Part shown: in pieces, positions 42,201 to 50,198 of the stretch | Layout of the letters: each line of letters begins with the position of its first letter | Numbering within the stretch: position 1 is the stretch's first letter | DNA from: Phaeodactylibacter luteus | GTDB lineage: Bacteria > Bacteroidota > Bacteroidia > Chitinophagales > Saprospiraceae | DNA length: 64,000 bases | Direction of reading: 5' to 3' | Assembly: GCF_007993045.1 (NCBI RefSeq) | Contig: NZ_VOOR01000017.1 | Location: forward strand, 1 to 64,000 | The notes under the pieces: model-generated | The model's input: the letters and a program-made list of their open reading frames with translations, nothing else | The model's database searches: none | What the model was told of the DNA's origin: nothing | Position numbers and translations under genes: made by a program

Positions 42201-42772
42201 AGCTCATTGTCCAGGTCGGGGTTCCACCGTTCGCCTACATAGCCGATCAGCCCATCCTTGAACCATTCCGGGAGGTTCATCATTACGGCGTTCTGTACAA
42301 TTTCCTGGATGTTCGAACCAAAAAGCATGGCGTTGAGGTACACGCTGGCAATGCCTTCCCTGACCTGTTTCCTAAGGTTGCGGTGGTTGCCGTCAAAATA
42401 GACAAAAACCTTATTGCCCACTATCTTGGTCTGCCCTGCGGCGCTCATAAAGGTATCCTCGCTGCCGATATTGCTCTGCTTGACATCTGTGATATCGGTA
42501 TAAACGATGAGCTGTATCTTCTCATTGATGCGGTGCTCTAGCACATTCTGTATCTCCCTAGAGTCTTGTTCTGCCAGCTGCACGACGGCCTGACCTATGA
42601 ACCGGCCCTCGCCGTACCAATAAGTGATAAAATTATCACTTTCATACTTAGCCCATTCTGCAAAGTCGTCGTGGTATTGCACTCGGTTTTTGCCGAACTC
42701 AACCTGAATGCCCTGCGCGTGCAGGCCACCGGCCAAAAAGAGAGGAAGGAGAAGTCGTAGGTACAGGCGCAT
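39281..42772 (-). CDS. Envelope protein: degenerate peptidase-MA domain, TolB-like propeller and outer-membrane barrel
   Basis: The protein has 1163 residues with a Sec signal ending at LHAQ (about 20). Residues about 40-270 resemble a peptidase-MA (gluzincin) domain: MNLPEWFKDGLIGYVGE fits the usual WF.EGLAEY helix. The HEXXH helix is replaced by REGIASVYLNAML, so catalysis is unlikely. Residues about 300-560 are a PD40/TolB-like beta propeller (VTQVKLSPSGQQLLYVLNE, HVAWNPNGQQVAILYEK). An acidic linker follows near 700-760. From about 830 to the end the strands FVTTQLDNSLLFDG, FQLVGFFDVGTAWEG, YGAGVRAMLFGYFVRADYAW and the final LSIGTDF fit an Omp85/BamA-like barrel. The function is unknown. 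Confidence 0.78.
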   Translation of the reverse strand: MRLYLRLLLPLFLAGGLHAQGIQVEFGKNRVQYHDDFAEWAKYESDNFITYWYGEGRFIGQAVVQLAEQDSREIQNVLEHRINEKIQLIVYTDITDVKQSNIGSEDTFMSAAGQTKIVGNKVFVYFDGNHRNLRKQVREGIASVYLNAMLFGSNIQEIVQNAVMMNLPEWFKDGLIGYVGERWNPDLDNELRDYILSENFDGFEGLVAKDPKLAGHSLWYYIAENYGRSQVSNLLYLTRINRSIDNGFLYVLGTPYERVGDSWAIFFRQRYEQDASQRDSLGSAPVPFKNKRGLPVTQVKLSPSGQQLLYVLNEIGKYRVYLYDLATGKQETIFRQGFRNAFQATDYNYPHVAWNPNGQQVAILYEKRDIAYLRLYEVRNGKHQEEPLSSEYQRVYSMDFVNPITMVFTAAVRGQSDLFLYYTNTRQTQRITNDFWDDLDATYVEIDNQKGILFASNRQDTLIEPAKLDSILPIDDFDIFYYDLENRSRELVRITNTPYANERQPMGVDTTWFSYLSDRSGIYNRESGYLEEYLHHYDQLIYLEDGSEIRMHADSALESLDTSLIDTIILEPIIKKRAITQPNTNYGRNILSQHKSRIANRAVQLALVNGEHQIHLFQPEPEEQIAALGGTSFQEKRSAEIKKAVVVPDDGRRNVQPELSLLQESSPIITVDTVPVKEAQRDTGRVDIDNYLFQSEFDDEDDDPAIIIVEESEEADAPQQVRVITNPSQISSVLNSNRPSTKKAYDFNPSRITNYRLEFRTDFVTTQLDNSLLFDGLNSFAANPDGFNLPNPGILLKANFKDLFEDYEFEGGVRVPTTFNGTEYFITFADKKRRLDRHYAVYRRNQRFSYESLSFVPNRNEVNILLGQYGVRYPLDIFRSLRATATLRRDRVTQLATERASLEVPTRSDERAGIRLEYVFDNTLDVALNIKNGSRYKVYVEGVKKFDINLSDGASFDLARGAMGIIGFDARHYQRFLKHSVIALRAAGATSFGSERMIYFLGGVDNWLFNSFNNEIPIPSAGADIAFQALATNMRGFDLNIRNGNSYLLSNIELRMPIFKYFSNRLRSPFLRNFQLVGFFDVGTAWEGRDPYSIENPLNTSIVDNSGLVSVKVNYFRDPLVAGYGAGVRAMLFGYFVRADYAWGIETRQVQDPKFYLSIGTDF

Positions 42773-43386
42773 GGAATTGAAATTTAAGGGGCCCCGTCCC
42801 GGATTCGGCCCGCAGTCAAGGTAGAACGGAGAAACTGCAGGCTACGTGCCGGAGGGGCTTTTTTTAAGGCCGTATTTGGAGTAATATACGTATTTACGAA
42901 AATATGCTGTTGGCTGGACGTGGCGGATTTTCGGTTGGCTGTTGTGCGGGCCAGCCGAAGCAAATCCTGTTGAAGGGGCCCGGCTGCCAGCCGCATTTGC
43001 CCAATAAGAAGACAGCAGACCCGGGGCCGGGGTTTAATATTCAGGCCGGTTATTCCGGGGCGGGGGCTTTATTTCCCCTTTTAGGCGTTTTGAGGACAAA
43101 AGGCCCTGCCTCCTAGCCCAAGCTTGACGTGCGCCAACCCGGTTGCCGTTTTTTTTCTGGAGGGGCCTGCCCCTGCCTGAGGGCAGGTGCCGCTATGCTG
43201 CGGGGCTCGCTATCCGCTCGGCCCTGTCGGGCTTGACACCCCTTCGCAGCGCTAGGCCAATGCCAGGCTAGAAAGCCCGAAAAGCATAAACGCCTATGAT
43301 ATTTTGGTTTGTGCCCAGCTTGACAGGAATTAACCCCTGCACCGCCCCCTTATACAACCAGAGCTTTACTAACTTGTGCAGAAAAA
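42773..43386. other. Divergent intergenic region with repeat copy 6
   Basis: This 614-bp gap separates the barrel-protein gene from the metallo-beta-lactamase gene. The part at 42860-42910 is AT-rich and promoter-like. The complete repeat copy 6 occupies 43129-43316. The GC-rich stretch at 42930-43080 holds no convincing gene. Confidence 0.55.
43129..43316 (-). repeat. Dispersed intergenic element, copy 6, with perfect 8-bp target duplication
   Basis: This is the best-preserved copy, 188 bp and inverted. Its ends GTGCGCCAACC and (complement) GGGCACAAACC are imperfect inverted repeats. It is flanked by identical AGCTTGAC at 43121-43128 and 43317-43324, the mark of a transposition event. It has no coding capacity. 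Confidence 0.9.
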
Positions 43387-44031
43387 ATGGCGGAAGTACT
43401 CAAACTGACGTTCAACCCCTTTCAGGAGAACACGTATATCGTTTATGATCGCACTGGCGAGTGCGTGATTTTTGATCCCGGCTGTTTTTCCGGGCAGGAG
43501 CAGCAGATGCTCATCGCAGCTATTGGCAAACACAAATTGAAGCCGGTGCGCCTTATCAATACCCATTGCCATATCGACCATGTTTTCGGCAATCAGTTCG
43601 TGGCAGACACCTATGGCCTGCCATTGGAGATACACAAAGGGGAGCTGCCTGTCTTACAGGCAGCGCCAGATTCGGCAAGGATGTTCGGTTTGCCAGTGCC
43701 TGAGGGTAAGCTATCTCCAGAGCCCGGAGCGTTTATTGCTGAAGGGGACACCATCGCTTTCGGTGAGACCGTACTGCGGGCTATCTTCACCCCAGGCCAT
43801 TCCCCGGCCAGCTTGTCCTTTTTCTGTGAAGCCGGCCGCTTCCTGATCGCAGGAGATGTCCTTTTCTTCGGCAGCATAGGCCGTACCGATCTGCCTGGCG
43901 GTGATCATGGGACCTTGCTCCGGAGCATCACCGAGCAGCTGCTGCCGCTAGGCGATGATGTCACCGTTTATCCAGGGCATGGCCCGGCTACCAATATCGG
44001 TTACGAAAAACAGCACAACCCCTTCCTTTAG
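43387..44031 (+). CDS. Metallo-beta-lactamase-fold hydrolase, glyoxalase II-like
   Basis: This cytoplasmic protein of 214 residues has the dinuclear zinc motif THCHIDHVFGNQ (HxHxDH) at residues 58-69. Later ligands are visible as the His in FTPGHSPASLS, the Asp in AGDVLFFGSIGRTDLPGGDH and the final His in VYPGHGPATNIG. This short form, as in YcbL-like hydrolases, acts on thioesters such as S-lactoyl-glutathione analogues. No signal peptide. The M1 peptidase gene begins 18 bp downstream, so co-transcription is likely. The physiological substrate is not evident. Confidence 0.9.
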   Translation: MAEVLKLTFNPFQENTYIVYDRTGECVIFDPGCFSGQEQQMLIAAIGKHKLKPVRLINTHCHIDHVFGNQFVADTYGLPLEIHKGELPVLQAAPDSARMFGLPVPEGKLSPEPGAFIAEGDTIAFGETVLRAIFTPGHSPASLSFFCEAGRFLIAGDVLFFGSIGRTDLPGGDHGTLLRSITEQLLPLGDDVTVYPGHGPATNIGYEKQHNPFL

Positions 44032-44049
44032 CTCTAAAATGACATTATA

Positions 44050-45687
44050 ATGGACTCGACACATCTCCGGCTCTTTTGGGCCCTCTTTCTGGCCATCAGT
44101 TTCAGCGCTCAGCTCTCCGCACAGTATACCCGGCAAGATACCCTCCGTGGTTCCGTGACGCCCGAGCGCGCTTGGTGGGACTTGACCTATTACCACTTAG
44201 ATATCCGGGTAGATCCCGGGCAGAAGTTCATAGAAGGGGCTAATACCATTCAGTACCGGGTGCTCAAGCCCGGGCAGCGGATGCAGATAGACTTGCAGCC
44301 GCCCATGCAGCTTACCGCAGCAGTGCAAAACGGCCAGCCCGTAAGCTTCGAACAGGAGGGGAACGTATACTACCTAGAGCTCAATGAGGTGCAGGTGCCC
44401 GGGCAAGTGTATGAAGTCAGGGTGAATTACAGTGGGCACCCAAGAGAAGCGGTAAGGGCCCCTTGGGATGGCGGCCTGAGCTGGAAAACAGATGAAAACG
44501 GAAAGCCTTTCGTGGCCACTTCCTGTCAGGGGGAAGGCGCAAGCCTATGGTGGCCGTGCAAAGACCATATGTACGATGAGCCCGATAGCATGCTCATCAG
44601 TGTAGCCGTGCCAGATACGCTGTTTGAGGTGTCCAATGGGCAGCTCAGGGGCATTTCGGATACAGGCGCAGGCACACGTACCTTCCACTGGTTTGTTGGC
44701 AACCCGATCAACAACTATGGGGTCAACATCAATATTGGGGATTATGTCCACTTTGGAGAAACCTACGACGGGGAGGAAGGCGAGCTGCCCTGTGATTATT
44801 ACGTGCTGCGGGGCAACTTGGAAAAAGCAAAGGAGCAGTTCAAGCAGGTGCCTATGATGCTGGAAGCTTTCGAGCATTGGTTTGGCCCTTACCCTTTCTA
44901 TGAAGACGGCTTCAAGCTTGTGGAAGTGCCTTACCTGGGGATGGAGCACCAAAGCTCCGTAACCTACGGCAATGGCTATCAGAATGGCTACCGGGGCATG
45001 GACCTTAGCGGTACGGGGTGGGGCAAAAAGTTCGACTTCATCATCATACACGAGTCTGGCCACGAGTGGTTTGCCAACAACATCACTTATAAGGACATTG
45101 CAGATATGTGGGTGCACGAGGGGTTTACGGCCTATTCAGAAAATTTATACCTCGACTATCACTTTGGCAAAGAAGCAGCAGCGGACTACGTCATTGGCAC
45201 CCGCCGCAACGTCATGAACGACCGCCCCATCATTGGGGATTATGGCGTGAACCGGGCCGGCTCCGGGGATATGTACTACAAAGGCGCCAATATGCTGCAT
45301 ACCATCCGTACGCTGATCGGGGATGACGGGCAGTGGGCCCGTATACTGAGAGGGCTCAATCAAACTTTCTATCATAAAACCGTAACGACCCAGGAAATAG
45401 AAGGCTACCTCATTGAGCACAGCGGCCTGGCCCTACAGCCTGTATTGGATCAGTATCTGCGCGACGTGCGCATACCTGTGCTCGAGTACCGCTGGGGCAA
45501 AGGGAAAACACTAGAGTACCGATGGGCAGATTGCCTCAGCCACTTCGATATGCCCGTCGGACTGCAAGTTGGAGAGCGCACCTTGCTGCTCTCTCCCTCT
45601 ACCAAGTGGGCTGCTGCCCAAGTTAAAAAGAAAGGGGAGGTGGCCCTTGTCCGGGATTACTATGCTACCCTCCGCGAAGTGGAATAA
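44050..45687 (+). CDS. M1-family metallopeptidase (aminopeptidase-like)
   Basis: This zinc peptidase has 545 residues and a Sec signal ending at LSAQ (about 25). The N-terminal beta-saddle domain (about 30-220) is followed by the thermolysin-like catalytic domain with HESGH at 334-338 and the third zinc ligand Glu357 in WVHEGFTAYSE, the exact M1 spacing. The substrate loop reads GMEHQSSVTYG in place of GAMEN, as in Bacteroidota secreted members. The large C-terminal helical domain of PepN is missing, which is usual for this subgroup. It acts in the periplasm or outside. Repeat copy 7 starts three bases after the stop codon. Confidence 0.9.
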   Translation: MDSTHLRLFWALFLAISFSAQLSAQYTRQDTLRGSVTPERAWWDLTYYHLDIRVDPGQKFIEGANTIQYRVLKPGQRMQIDLQPPMQLTAAVQNGQPVSFEQEGNVYYLELNEVQVPGQVYEVRVNYSGHPREAVRAPWDGGLSWKTDENGKPFVATSCQGEGASLWWPCKDHMYDEPDSMLISVAVPDTLFEVSNGQLRGISDTGAGTRTFHWFVGNPINNYGVNINIGDYVHFGETYDGEEGELPCDYYVLRGNLEKAKEQFKQVPMMLEAFEHWFGPYPFYEDGFKLVEVPYLGMEHQSSVTYGNGYQNGYRGMDLSGTGWGKKFDFIIIHESGHEWFANNITYKDIADMWVHEGFTAYSENLYLDYHFGKEAAADYVIGTRRNVMNDRPIIGDYGVNRAGSGDMYYKGANMLHTIRTLIGDDGQWARILRGLNQTFYHKTVTTQEIEGYLIEHSGLALQPVLDQYLRDVRIPVLEYRWGKGKTLEYRWADCLSHFDMPVGLQVGERTLLLSPSTKWAAAQVKKKGEVALVRDYYATLREVE

Positions 45688-45690
45688 ATA

Positions 45691-46030
45691 GGGCGTAAAT
45701 CAAAATATTGCAGGCATTTATATTTTTCAGGCTTTTGGCTGGCATTGGCCTAGTGCCTCAAGCCATAAATCCTTGCCACCCCAAGTTTCGTTTTTTTCCG
45801 CCTACTCTTCGTTAAAGAACCGCTCCTTTAGCTCAGGCTAAAGTCGCGAACCTTCGCCTTGATTAGCCGGAAAATAACTTCAACTTAAGTATCAGAGATT
45901 TATGACTTAAGGCACTAGCGCTGCGCAGGGGTGGCCGAAGGCCAGCCCCGACGCCTGTAGGGCGAGGGGCCGAGCGGACAGCGAGCCCCGTAGCATAGCG
46001 GCACCTGCCCTATCGGCAGGTGCAGGCCCC
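45691..46030 (+). repeat. Dispersed intergenic element, copy 7, interrupted
   Basis: The left end GGGCGTAAATCAAAATATTGCAGG starts three bases after the M1 stop codon. After GGCATTGGCCTAG the copy is broken by the 161-bp element at 45754-45914. It resumes CTAGCGCTGCGCAGGGG. This copy carries the larger hairpin variant, which includes GGCC-gaa-GGCC and GCCCC...GGGGC, shared with copy 8. Confidence 0.85.
45754..45914. mobile_element. MITE-like element nested in repeat copy 7
   Basis: This is a 161-bp insert. Its left end TGCCTCAAGCCATAAATC and the complement of its right end TGCCTTAAGTCATAAATC match at 16 of 18 bases. The insert is flanked by CTAG at 45750-45753 and 45915-45918, a 4-bp target duplication. 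Removing it with one CTAG restores the continuous GGCCTAGCGCTG seen in other copies. It has no coding capacity and no transposase. Confidence 0.85.
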
Positions 46031-46417
46031 ATCCTCTCGGAAGGCCCCTGCTTGTAGCATTGTATGTAAAATCCAAATAACTCTACCTGCTAAAAGGGGA
46101 ATAAACTAATGCCTATATACTCAATAGGTTTATTCGGTATTATGTCCTTTTGGTAGCTTTTTTTAGCATGGCGTGTGGCCTTGTCAGCTTACTTTTTTGG
46201 ATAATGCTGTATTTTTGATATTTAATTCTGGTATGGCCGAGATTCTTTATAAAACTTATGAACATAATTTCATAGCTTTGTGTCTATCTGCATGACAATA
46301 TCTGAAAGCCATATATTTCCAAGCTGGGCTTGTGTGCTCCGAGTCACTCAAGCCGAAGCTGGGAAGCGCTACCTTTAGCGTGTACCATACAGAAAATCAA
46401 ATAAAAAGGATTCAGAT

Positions 46418-47713
46418 ATGACAATCAAGCGGACAGGGCTCCTGCCGTTCCTATTGTTGCCATTTCTATTGATGGCGCAGCAAGATGCAGAAACGGCTAC
46501 TTTAAAAGAAAAGTGGCTAAAACGAAAGAAGGACTACAAGATCGAGACCGGCATGATGGTGCAGCTCTGGTCCTTGTACACGACAAACCAAGAGGTGTAC
46601 AACGGCGAGCTCGGGCAGTATGAAGCAGTAGATGACCGGCTGAACGTCAACTTACGGCGCGCCCGTTTTTTGATGAAAGCCCGGCCCTACGACCGGCTAA
46701 AGTTCAATTTGGTGTTTTTCTATGACTTGGCTGGCAGAGATGTTTATAGTGCTAGCGTTGGCGGCGCAAATCCCTCTCAGCCCAATCTGGGCATATGGGA
46801 TGCCTTCTTTCAGTATCAGCTGATCAAGGGCAGCGAAGCAGCCTGGCTCACAGGAGGGTGGTTCCGCCCTCAAATACAGCGGGAGAGCATCACTTCGGCT
46901 TGGTCGGTGAACTCCTTTGAAAAATCGATGTCCCAGAACTATCTCCGGCGGCATTTGGTGGGCACTGGGCCCGGCCGGGCGAGCGGGCTCAACATAGGAG
47001 GGCTTTTGCAAGGGGAAAAGGTAGGGCTCAATTATAACTTAGGTGTTTTCAACCCATTGTACACTGGGGATGTCGCCAATACCGTAGGGCGCAATTATGC
47101 CCCATTGATTGCGGCGCGTACCACGGTTTACTTGGGCGAGCCAGAAATGAAAAGCTATAAAATCGGTTATCAGGGCAATTATCTGGGCTCCCGTACCGGC
47201 TTGTCGCTCGACCTCAACGCTACCTATCAGGGGCAGACCGATATCTTTGAGCAGGCTTGGACTTTCGGCCCAGGCTTCTTGCTCAACCTGAAGAAATGGA
47301 CGTTCGATGGCGAATGGCTTTGGATGTCCCGCTCTGGAGGGCTGGATGCTGGAGAATTTGACTACCTGTCGGAAACGGGCCACATCCGAGCCGGCTACAA
47401 CATAGACCTGAAGCGGTTTGTGCTGGAGCCTACAGGCATGATTATGCGCTTTCAGGGAGGTACCACGGCAGAAGAACAGGCCAATGCTGCCGCTGTGCGT
47501 GCCTTTTCTGGCGCAGAAACGACTTACGACCTCGGCTTTAACCTATACCTCGACAAACGAAACTTGAAACTCAGCCTGCATTATACTTGGCGCGATGGCG
47601 ATCCGGGAGCAGCAGGCGATGGCGCAACGGTCAATCAGTATTTCAGCCAAAGCGGCGTAGGGGCCATCCGGCGCGGGAATTGGCTGGGCCTGGGGCTCAA
47701 CGCTATTTTTTAA
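46418..47713 (+). CDS. Outer-membrane porin, phosphate-selective porin O/P-like
   Basis: The protein has 431 residues with a Sec signal ending at LLMAQ. After a short basic linker the sequence alternates as in a 16-strand barrel: NVNLRRARFLMKARPYDRLK (an early OprO/OprP-type strand pair), LTGGWFRPQIQRES, and a final aromatic residue in LGLGLNAIF. Family members are anion or phosphate porins, but specificity cannot be told. It begins the co-directional series porin, rhodanese, sulfite dehydrogenase, cytochrome c and desaturase, 15 bp before the rhodanese gene. This suggests a channel for the substrate or product of that pathway. Confidence 0.85.
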   Translation: MTIKRTGLLPFLLLPFLLMAQQDAETATLKEKWLKRKKDYKIETGMMVQLWSLYTTNQEVYNGELGQYEAVDDRLNVNLRRARFLMKARPYDRLKFNLVFFYDLAGRDVYSASVGGANPSQPNLGIWDAFFQYQLIKGSEAAWLTGGWFRPQIQRESITSAWSVNSFEKSMSQNYLRRHLVGTGPGRASGLNIGGLLQGEKVGLNYNLGVFNPLYTGDVANTVGRNYAPLIAARTTVYLGEPEMKSYKIGYQGNYLGSRTGLSLDLNATYQGQTDIFEQAWTFGPGFLLNLKKWTFDGEWLWMSRSGGLDAGEFDYLSETGHIRAGYNIDLKRFVLEPTGMIMRFQGGTTAEEQANAAAVRAFSGAETTYDLGFNLYLDKRNLKLSLHYTWRDGDPGAAGDGATVNQYFSQSGVGAIRRGNWLGLGLNAIF

Positions 47714-47728
47714 AAACCAAACTCAGAT

Positions 47729-48832
47729 ATGAACGTTTTGACCCTTACCAAAAAATGGGCGTGGGCAGGGCTATCCCTAGCACTGTTCTTTACCGCCTGC
47801 CAAACGGAGGCGCCCGGGGCGGAGAAGCCTGAAACCAGCCCGGAAACAACTGCTGCCCCTGTTGACGAGTCGCTCAAGGCTTCTGTGAAAGGCCCGCATC
47901 TCCTGGAGCCGGCCGAAGTGAAGGCGCTTTACGACAGCGGGGAGCCTTTCAAAGTCATTGAAATCAGCAAAGCGGATAAATACGAGAAAGGCCACCTTCC
48001 TGGCGCCATCAATTTCTGGAGGCCAGATTACGAAGGAGGGGGGTACGAATATAGCGGCATGCGCCTTTCTGCTGATGAAATGGCTGCTTTGCTTGGGAGC
48101 CACGGCATCAGCCCGGACGATTTCATCCTTGTTTATTGTACCAAAGGCAGTGTGGATGCTATCCGCTTCATGTGGATGCTAGATTTGTACGGCCACTCCA
48201 AAAAAGCCATCATGAACGGCGGCAAGGCCGCGTGGGCGGCAGATGGGTACGAACTGACTACAGAGGCGGCCCCTGAAGCGGCCCCTGTGCTGTATACCTT
48301 TCAGCAGCCGGAGCAAACGGCCAAACTGGCCAGCTTCGACGATATGGTGGCGGCGCTGCAGGATACCAATGTCATTATTTTGGACACCCGGGAGCCGGAG
48401 GAATATCAGGGCGTACCTTATGTAGACAAAGGGGCTTGTTATCCTTACAAAAAGGGGGCCTTTACCTTTGGGCGCATCCCTGGGGCCAAACACCTCAACT
48501 GGTCGGATGCGGTAGATTTGGACGGCGATCACCGCTTCAAATCGCTTAAGGATTTGAAGTACAACTTCAAAAAAGCGGGCATCACGCCAGATAAGAAAAT
48601 AATCGCTTATTGCCAGTCGGGGGTGCGCTCAGCTCATACCACTTACGTACTGACAGAACTCCTTGGCTACCCTGATGTACGCAATTATGACGGCTCTTGG
48701 ATAGAGTGGAGCCACCGGTATGTCAATCAAGGAGACGTACCTGTTGAGCGGGAAATAGACGAAGCGGAGCACCAAATCCGCTTAGCCGCTTTGCAGGCTG
48801 AAGCAGCAGCTAAACTGGCAGCTGAAGAATAA
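47729..48832 (+). CDS. Two-domain rhodanese lipoprotein (thiosulfate sulfurtransferase-like)
   Basis: This periplasmic lipoprotein of 367 residues has a lipobox ending LFFTAC (Cys24), then an acidic/Thr-rich linker. Two rhodanese domains follow. The first has a Cys in VYCTKGSVDA. The second carries the active-looking persulfide loop YCQSGVRSAHT and IILDTREPEEY. An Ala/Glu-rich helical tail closes it. It stands between the porin and the SoxC-like sulfite dehydrogenase genes, so transfer of sulfane sulfur leading to sulfite is plausible. Domain one's loop is longer and unlike the canonical CxxGxR, so only the second domain is a confident sulfurtransferase. Confidence 0.88.
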   Translation: MNVLTLTKKWAWAGLSLALFFTACQTEAPGAEKPETSPETTAAPVDESLKASVKGPHLLEPAEVKALYDSGEPFKVIEISKADKYEKGHLPGAINFWRPDYEGGGYEYSGMRLSADEMAALLGSHGISPDDFILVYCTKGSVDAIRFMWMLDLYGHSKKAIMNGGKAAWAADGYELTTEAAPEAAPVLYTFQQPEQTAKLASFDDMVAALQDTNVIILDTREPEEYQGVPYVDKGACYPYKKGAFTFGRIPGAKHLNWSDAVDLDGDHRFKSLKDLKYNFKKAGITPDKKIIAYCQSGVRSAHTTYVLTELLGYPDVRNYDGSWIEWSHRYVNQGDVPVEREIDEAEHQIRLAALQAEAAAKLAAEE

Positions 48833-48860
48833 ATTTGATTTGTTTGATGATATTACGCTG

Positions 48861-50195
48861 ATGATGGAAAATAACGACAACAAGAAGAAGGTCGGCATAC
48901 ACGAGCTGTACGCCAAGGGCCCTGAAGAGGCCGACCGCCTGCTCTGGGGCCGCGAAAGCGACCCGGAAACGCGCCGGGGCTTCCTGAGGAAAGGGGCACT
49001 GCTGGCCATTGGCGCTGCTTTGGGCGCGCCTATGGTGCATGCGCGTCATTTCCCTGCGGGCATGATCCCTGCCGGGCTGGCTAATTCTGATCAGCCGTTT
49101 CAAATCCCGGGCAAGCACCCGGACCTGATCGTCCTCAACGACCGGCCGCTCAATGTGGAGACGCCGGCGCATCTGCTGGACGATAAGCTGACGCCCGGGG
49201 ATAAATTCTTCATCCGCAATAATGGCATCCCGCCTGAGATGGATGAAATTGACGCCAATACATGGACATTGACCATAGAAGGGGAATCCGTCAGCCAGAA
49301 AAAAACGTATTCCATACAGGACTTAAAGTCTAAATTCAAACACCACACTTATGAGCTGGTGCTGGAGTGCGGCGGAAACGGCCGGAAGGAGTTCAGCCCT
49401 CCTGCCAAGGGGAATCAGTGGGAAGTGGGGGCTGTCGGCTGTGCTGCCTGGACAGGCGTACGGCTGAAGGACGTCCTGCAGGATGTCGGAATCAAGTCCA
49501 ATGCGGTTTATATAGGATATGAGGGTATGGACCGCCACGTGAGCGGCAACCCGGATAAGAAGCCCATCTCCCGAGGTGTCCCAATGGATAAAGCTATGAT
49601 GGACGAGAGCCTGATCGCTTGGTCTATGAACGGGCAGCCTATCCCTCATCAAAATGGCTACCCCCTCCGCTTGGTGCTTGGTGGCTGGCCCGCTTCTTGT
49701 TCTGGGAAATGGCTGACCAAGATTTTGGTCCGCGACCGGGTGCACGATGGCGCTAAGATGGCTGCGCCCGCATACCGGGTGCCTTGCAAGCCGGTCGCGC
49801 CGGGCGAAAAAGTCAAAGACGAGGACATGTGCATCATCGAGGCGATGCCCGTCAAGTCGTTGATTACTTACCCCAAAACAGGGGCGACCCTCAAAAAAGG
49901 GCAGAAGCTGCCTATCAGGGGGCATGCATGGGCTGGCGACCTGGAAGTCAGCAAGATGGAAGTGTCTACGGATTTTGGGGCAACCTGGCAGGCAGCCACT
50001 TTAGAAAAGCCTAGCAACCGCTCGGCATGGCAGCATTTTAGCGCAAGCGTACAATTGCCGGAGCAGGGCTACTATGAAGTCTGGGCACGTGCTACCGACA
50101 GCGAGGGCCGGGCTCAGCCTATGATCCTTCCGGGCTGGAACCCGAAAGGCTATCTGAACAACGCTTGCCACCGAATTGCAGTAAAAGTCGTTTAA
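48861..50195 (+). CDS. SoxC/SorA-like molybdopterin sulfite dehydrogenase
   Basis: This periplasmic oxidoreductase of 444 residues has a Tat-type signal (RRGFLRK at residues 38-44, then a hydrophobic stretch to VHA). The molybdopterin domain contains the Mo-coordinating Cys in LVLECGGNGRKEF, followed by AVGCAAWTGVRLKDVL and GYPLRLVLGGWPASCSGKW. The C-terminal dimerisation domain (about 310-444) includes GHAWAGDLEVSKMEVSTD. These match sulfite oxidase/SoxC-type enzymes that oxidise sulfite to sulfate and pass electrons to cytochrome c. The next gene, four bases on, is a monoheme cytochrome. ATG at 48861 or 48864 is preferred; 48840 is possible. Confidence 0.9.
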   Translation: MMENNDNKKKVGIHELYAKGPEEADRLLWGRESDPETRRGFLRKGALLAIGAALGAPMVHARHFPAGMIPAGLANSDQPFQIPGKHPDLIVLNDRPLNVETPAHLLDDKLTPGDKFFIRNNGIPPEMDEIDANTWTLTIEGESVSQKKTYSIQDLKSKFKHHTYELVLECGGNGRKEFSPPAKGNQWEVGAVGCAAWTGVRLKDVLQDVGIKSNAVYIGYEGMDRHVSGNPDKKPISRGVPMDKAMMDESLIAWSMNGQPIPHQNGYPLRLVLGGWPASCSGKWLTKILVRDRVHDGAKMAAPAYRVPCKPVAPGEKVKDEDMCIIEAMPVKSLITYPKTGATLKKGQKLPIRGHAWAGDLEVSKMEVSTDFGATWQAATLEKPSNRSAWQHFSASVQLPEQGYYEVWARATDSEGRAQPMILPGWNPKGYLNNACHRIAVKVV

Positions 50196-50198
50196 GCT

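Larger units (their letters stand above)
45688..46417. other. Long intergenic region with nested elements
   Basis: This 730-bp gap separates the M1 peptidase and porin genes. Repeat copy 7 (45691-46030), itself split by the element at 45754-45914, fills the first half. The AT-rich second half (46060-46417) is the probable porin promoter region. No gene seen. Confidence 0.6.
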
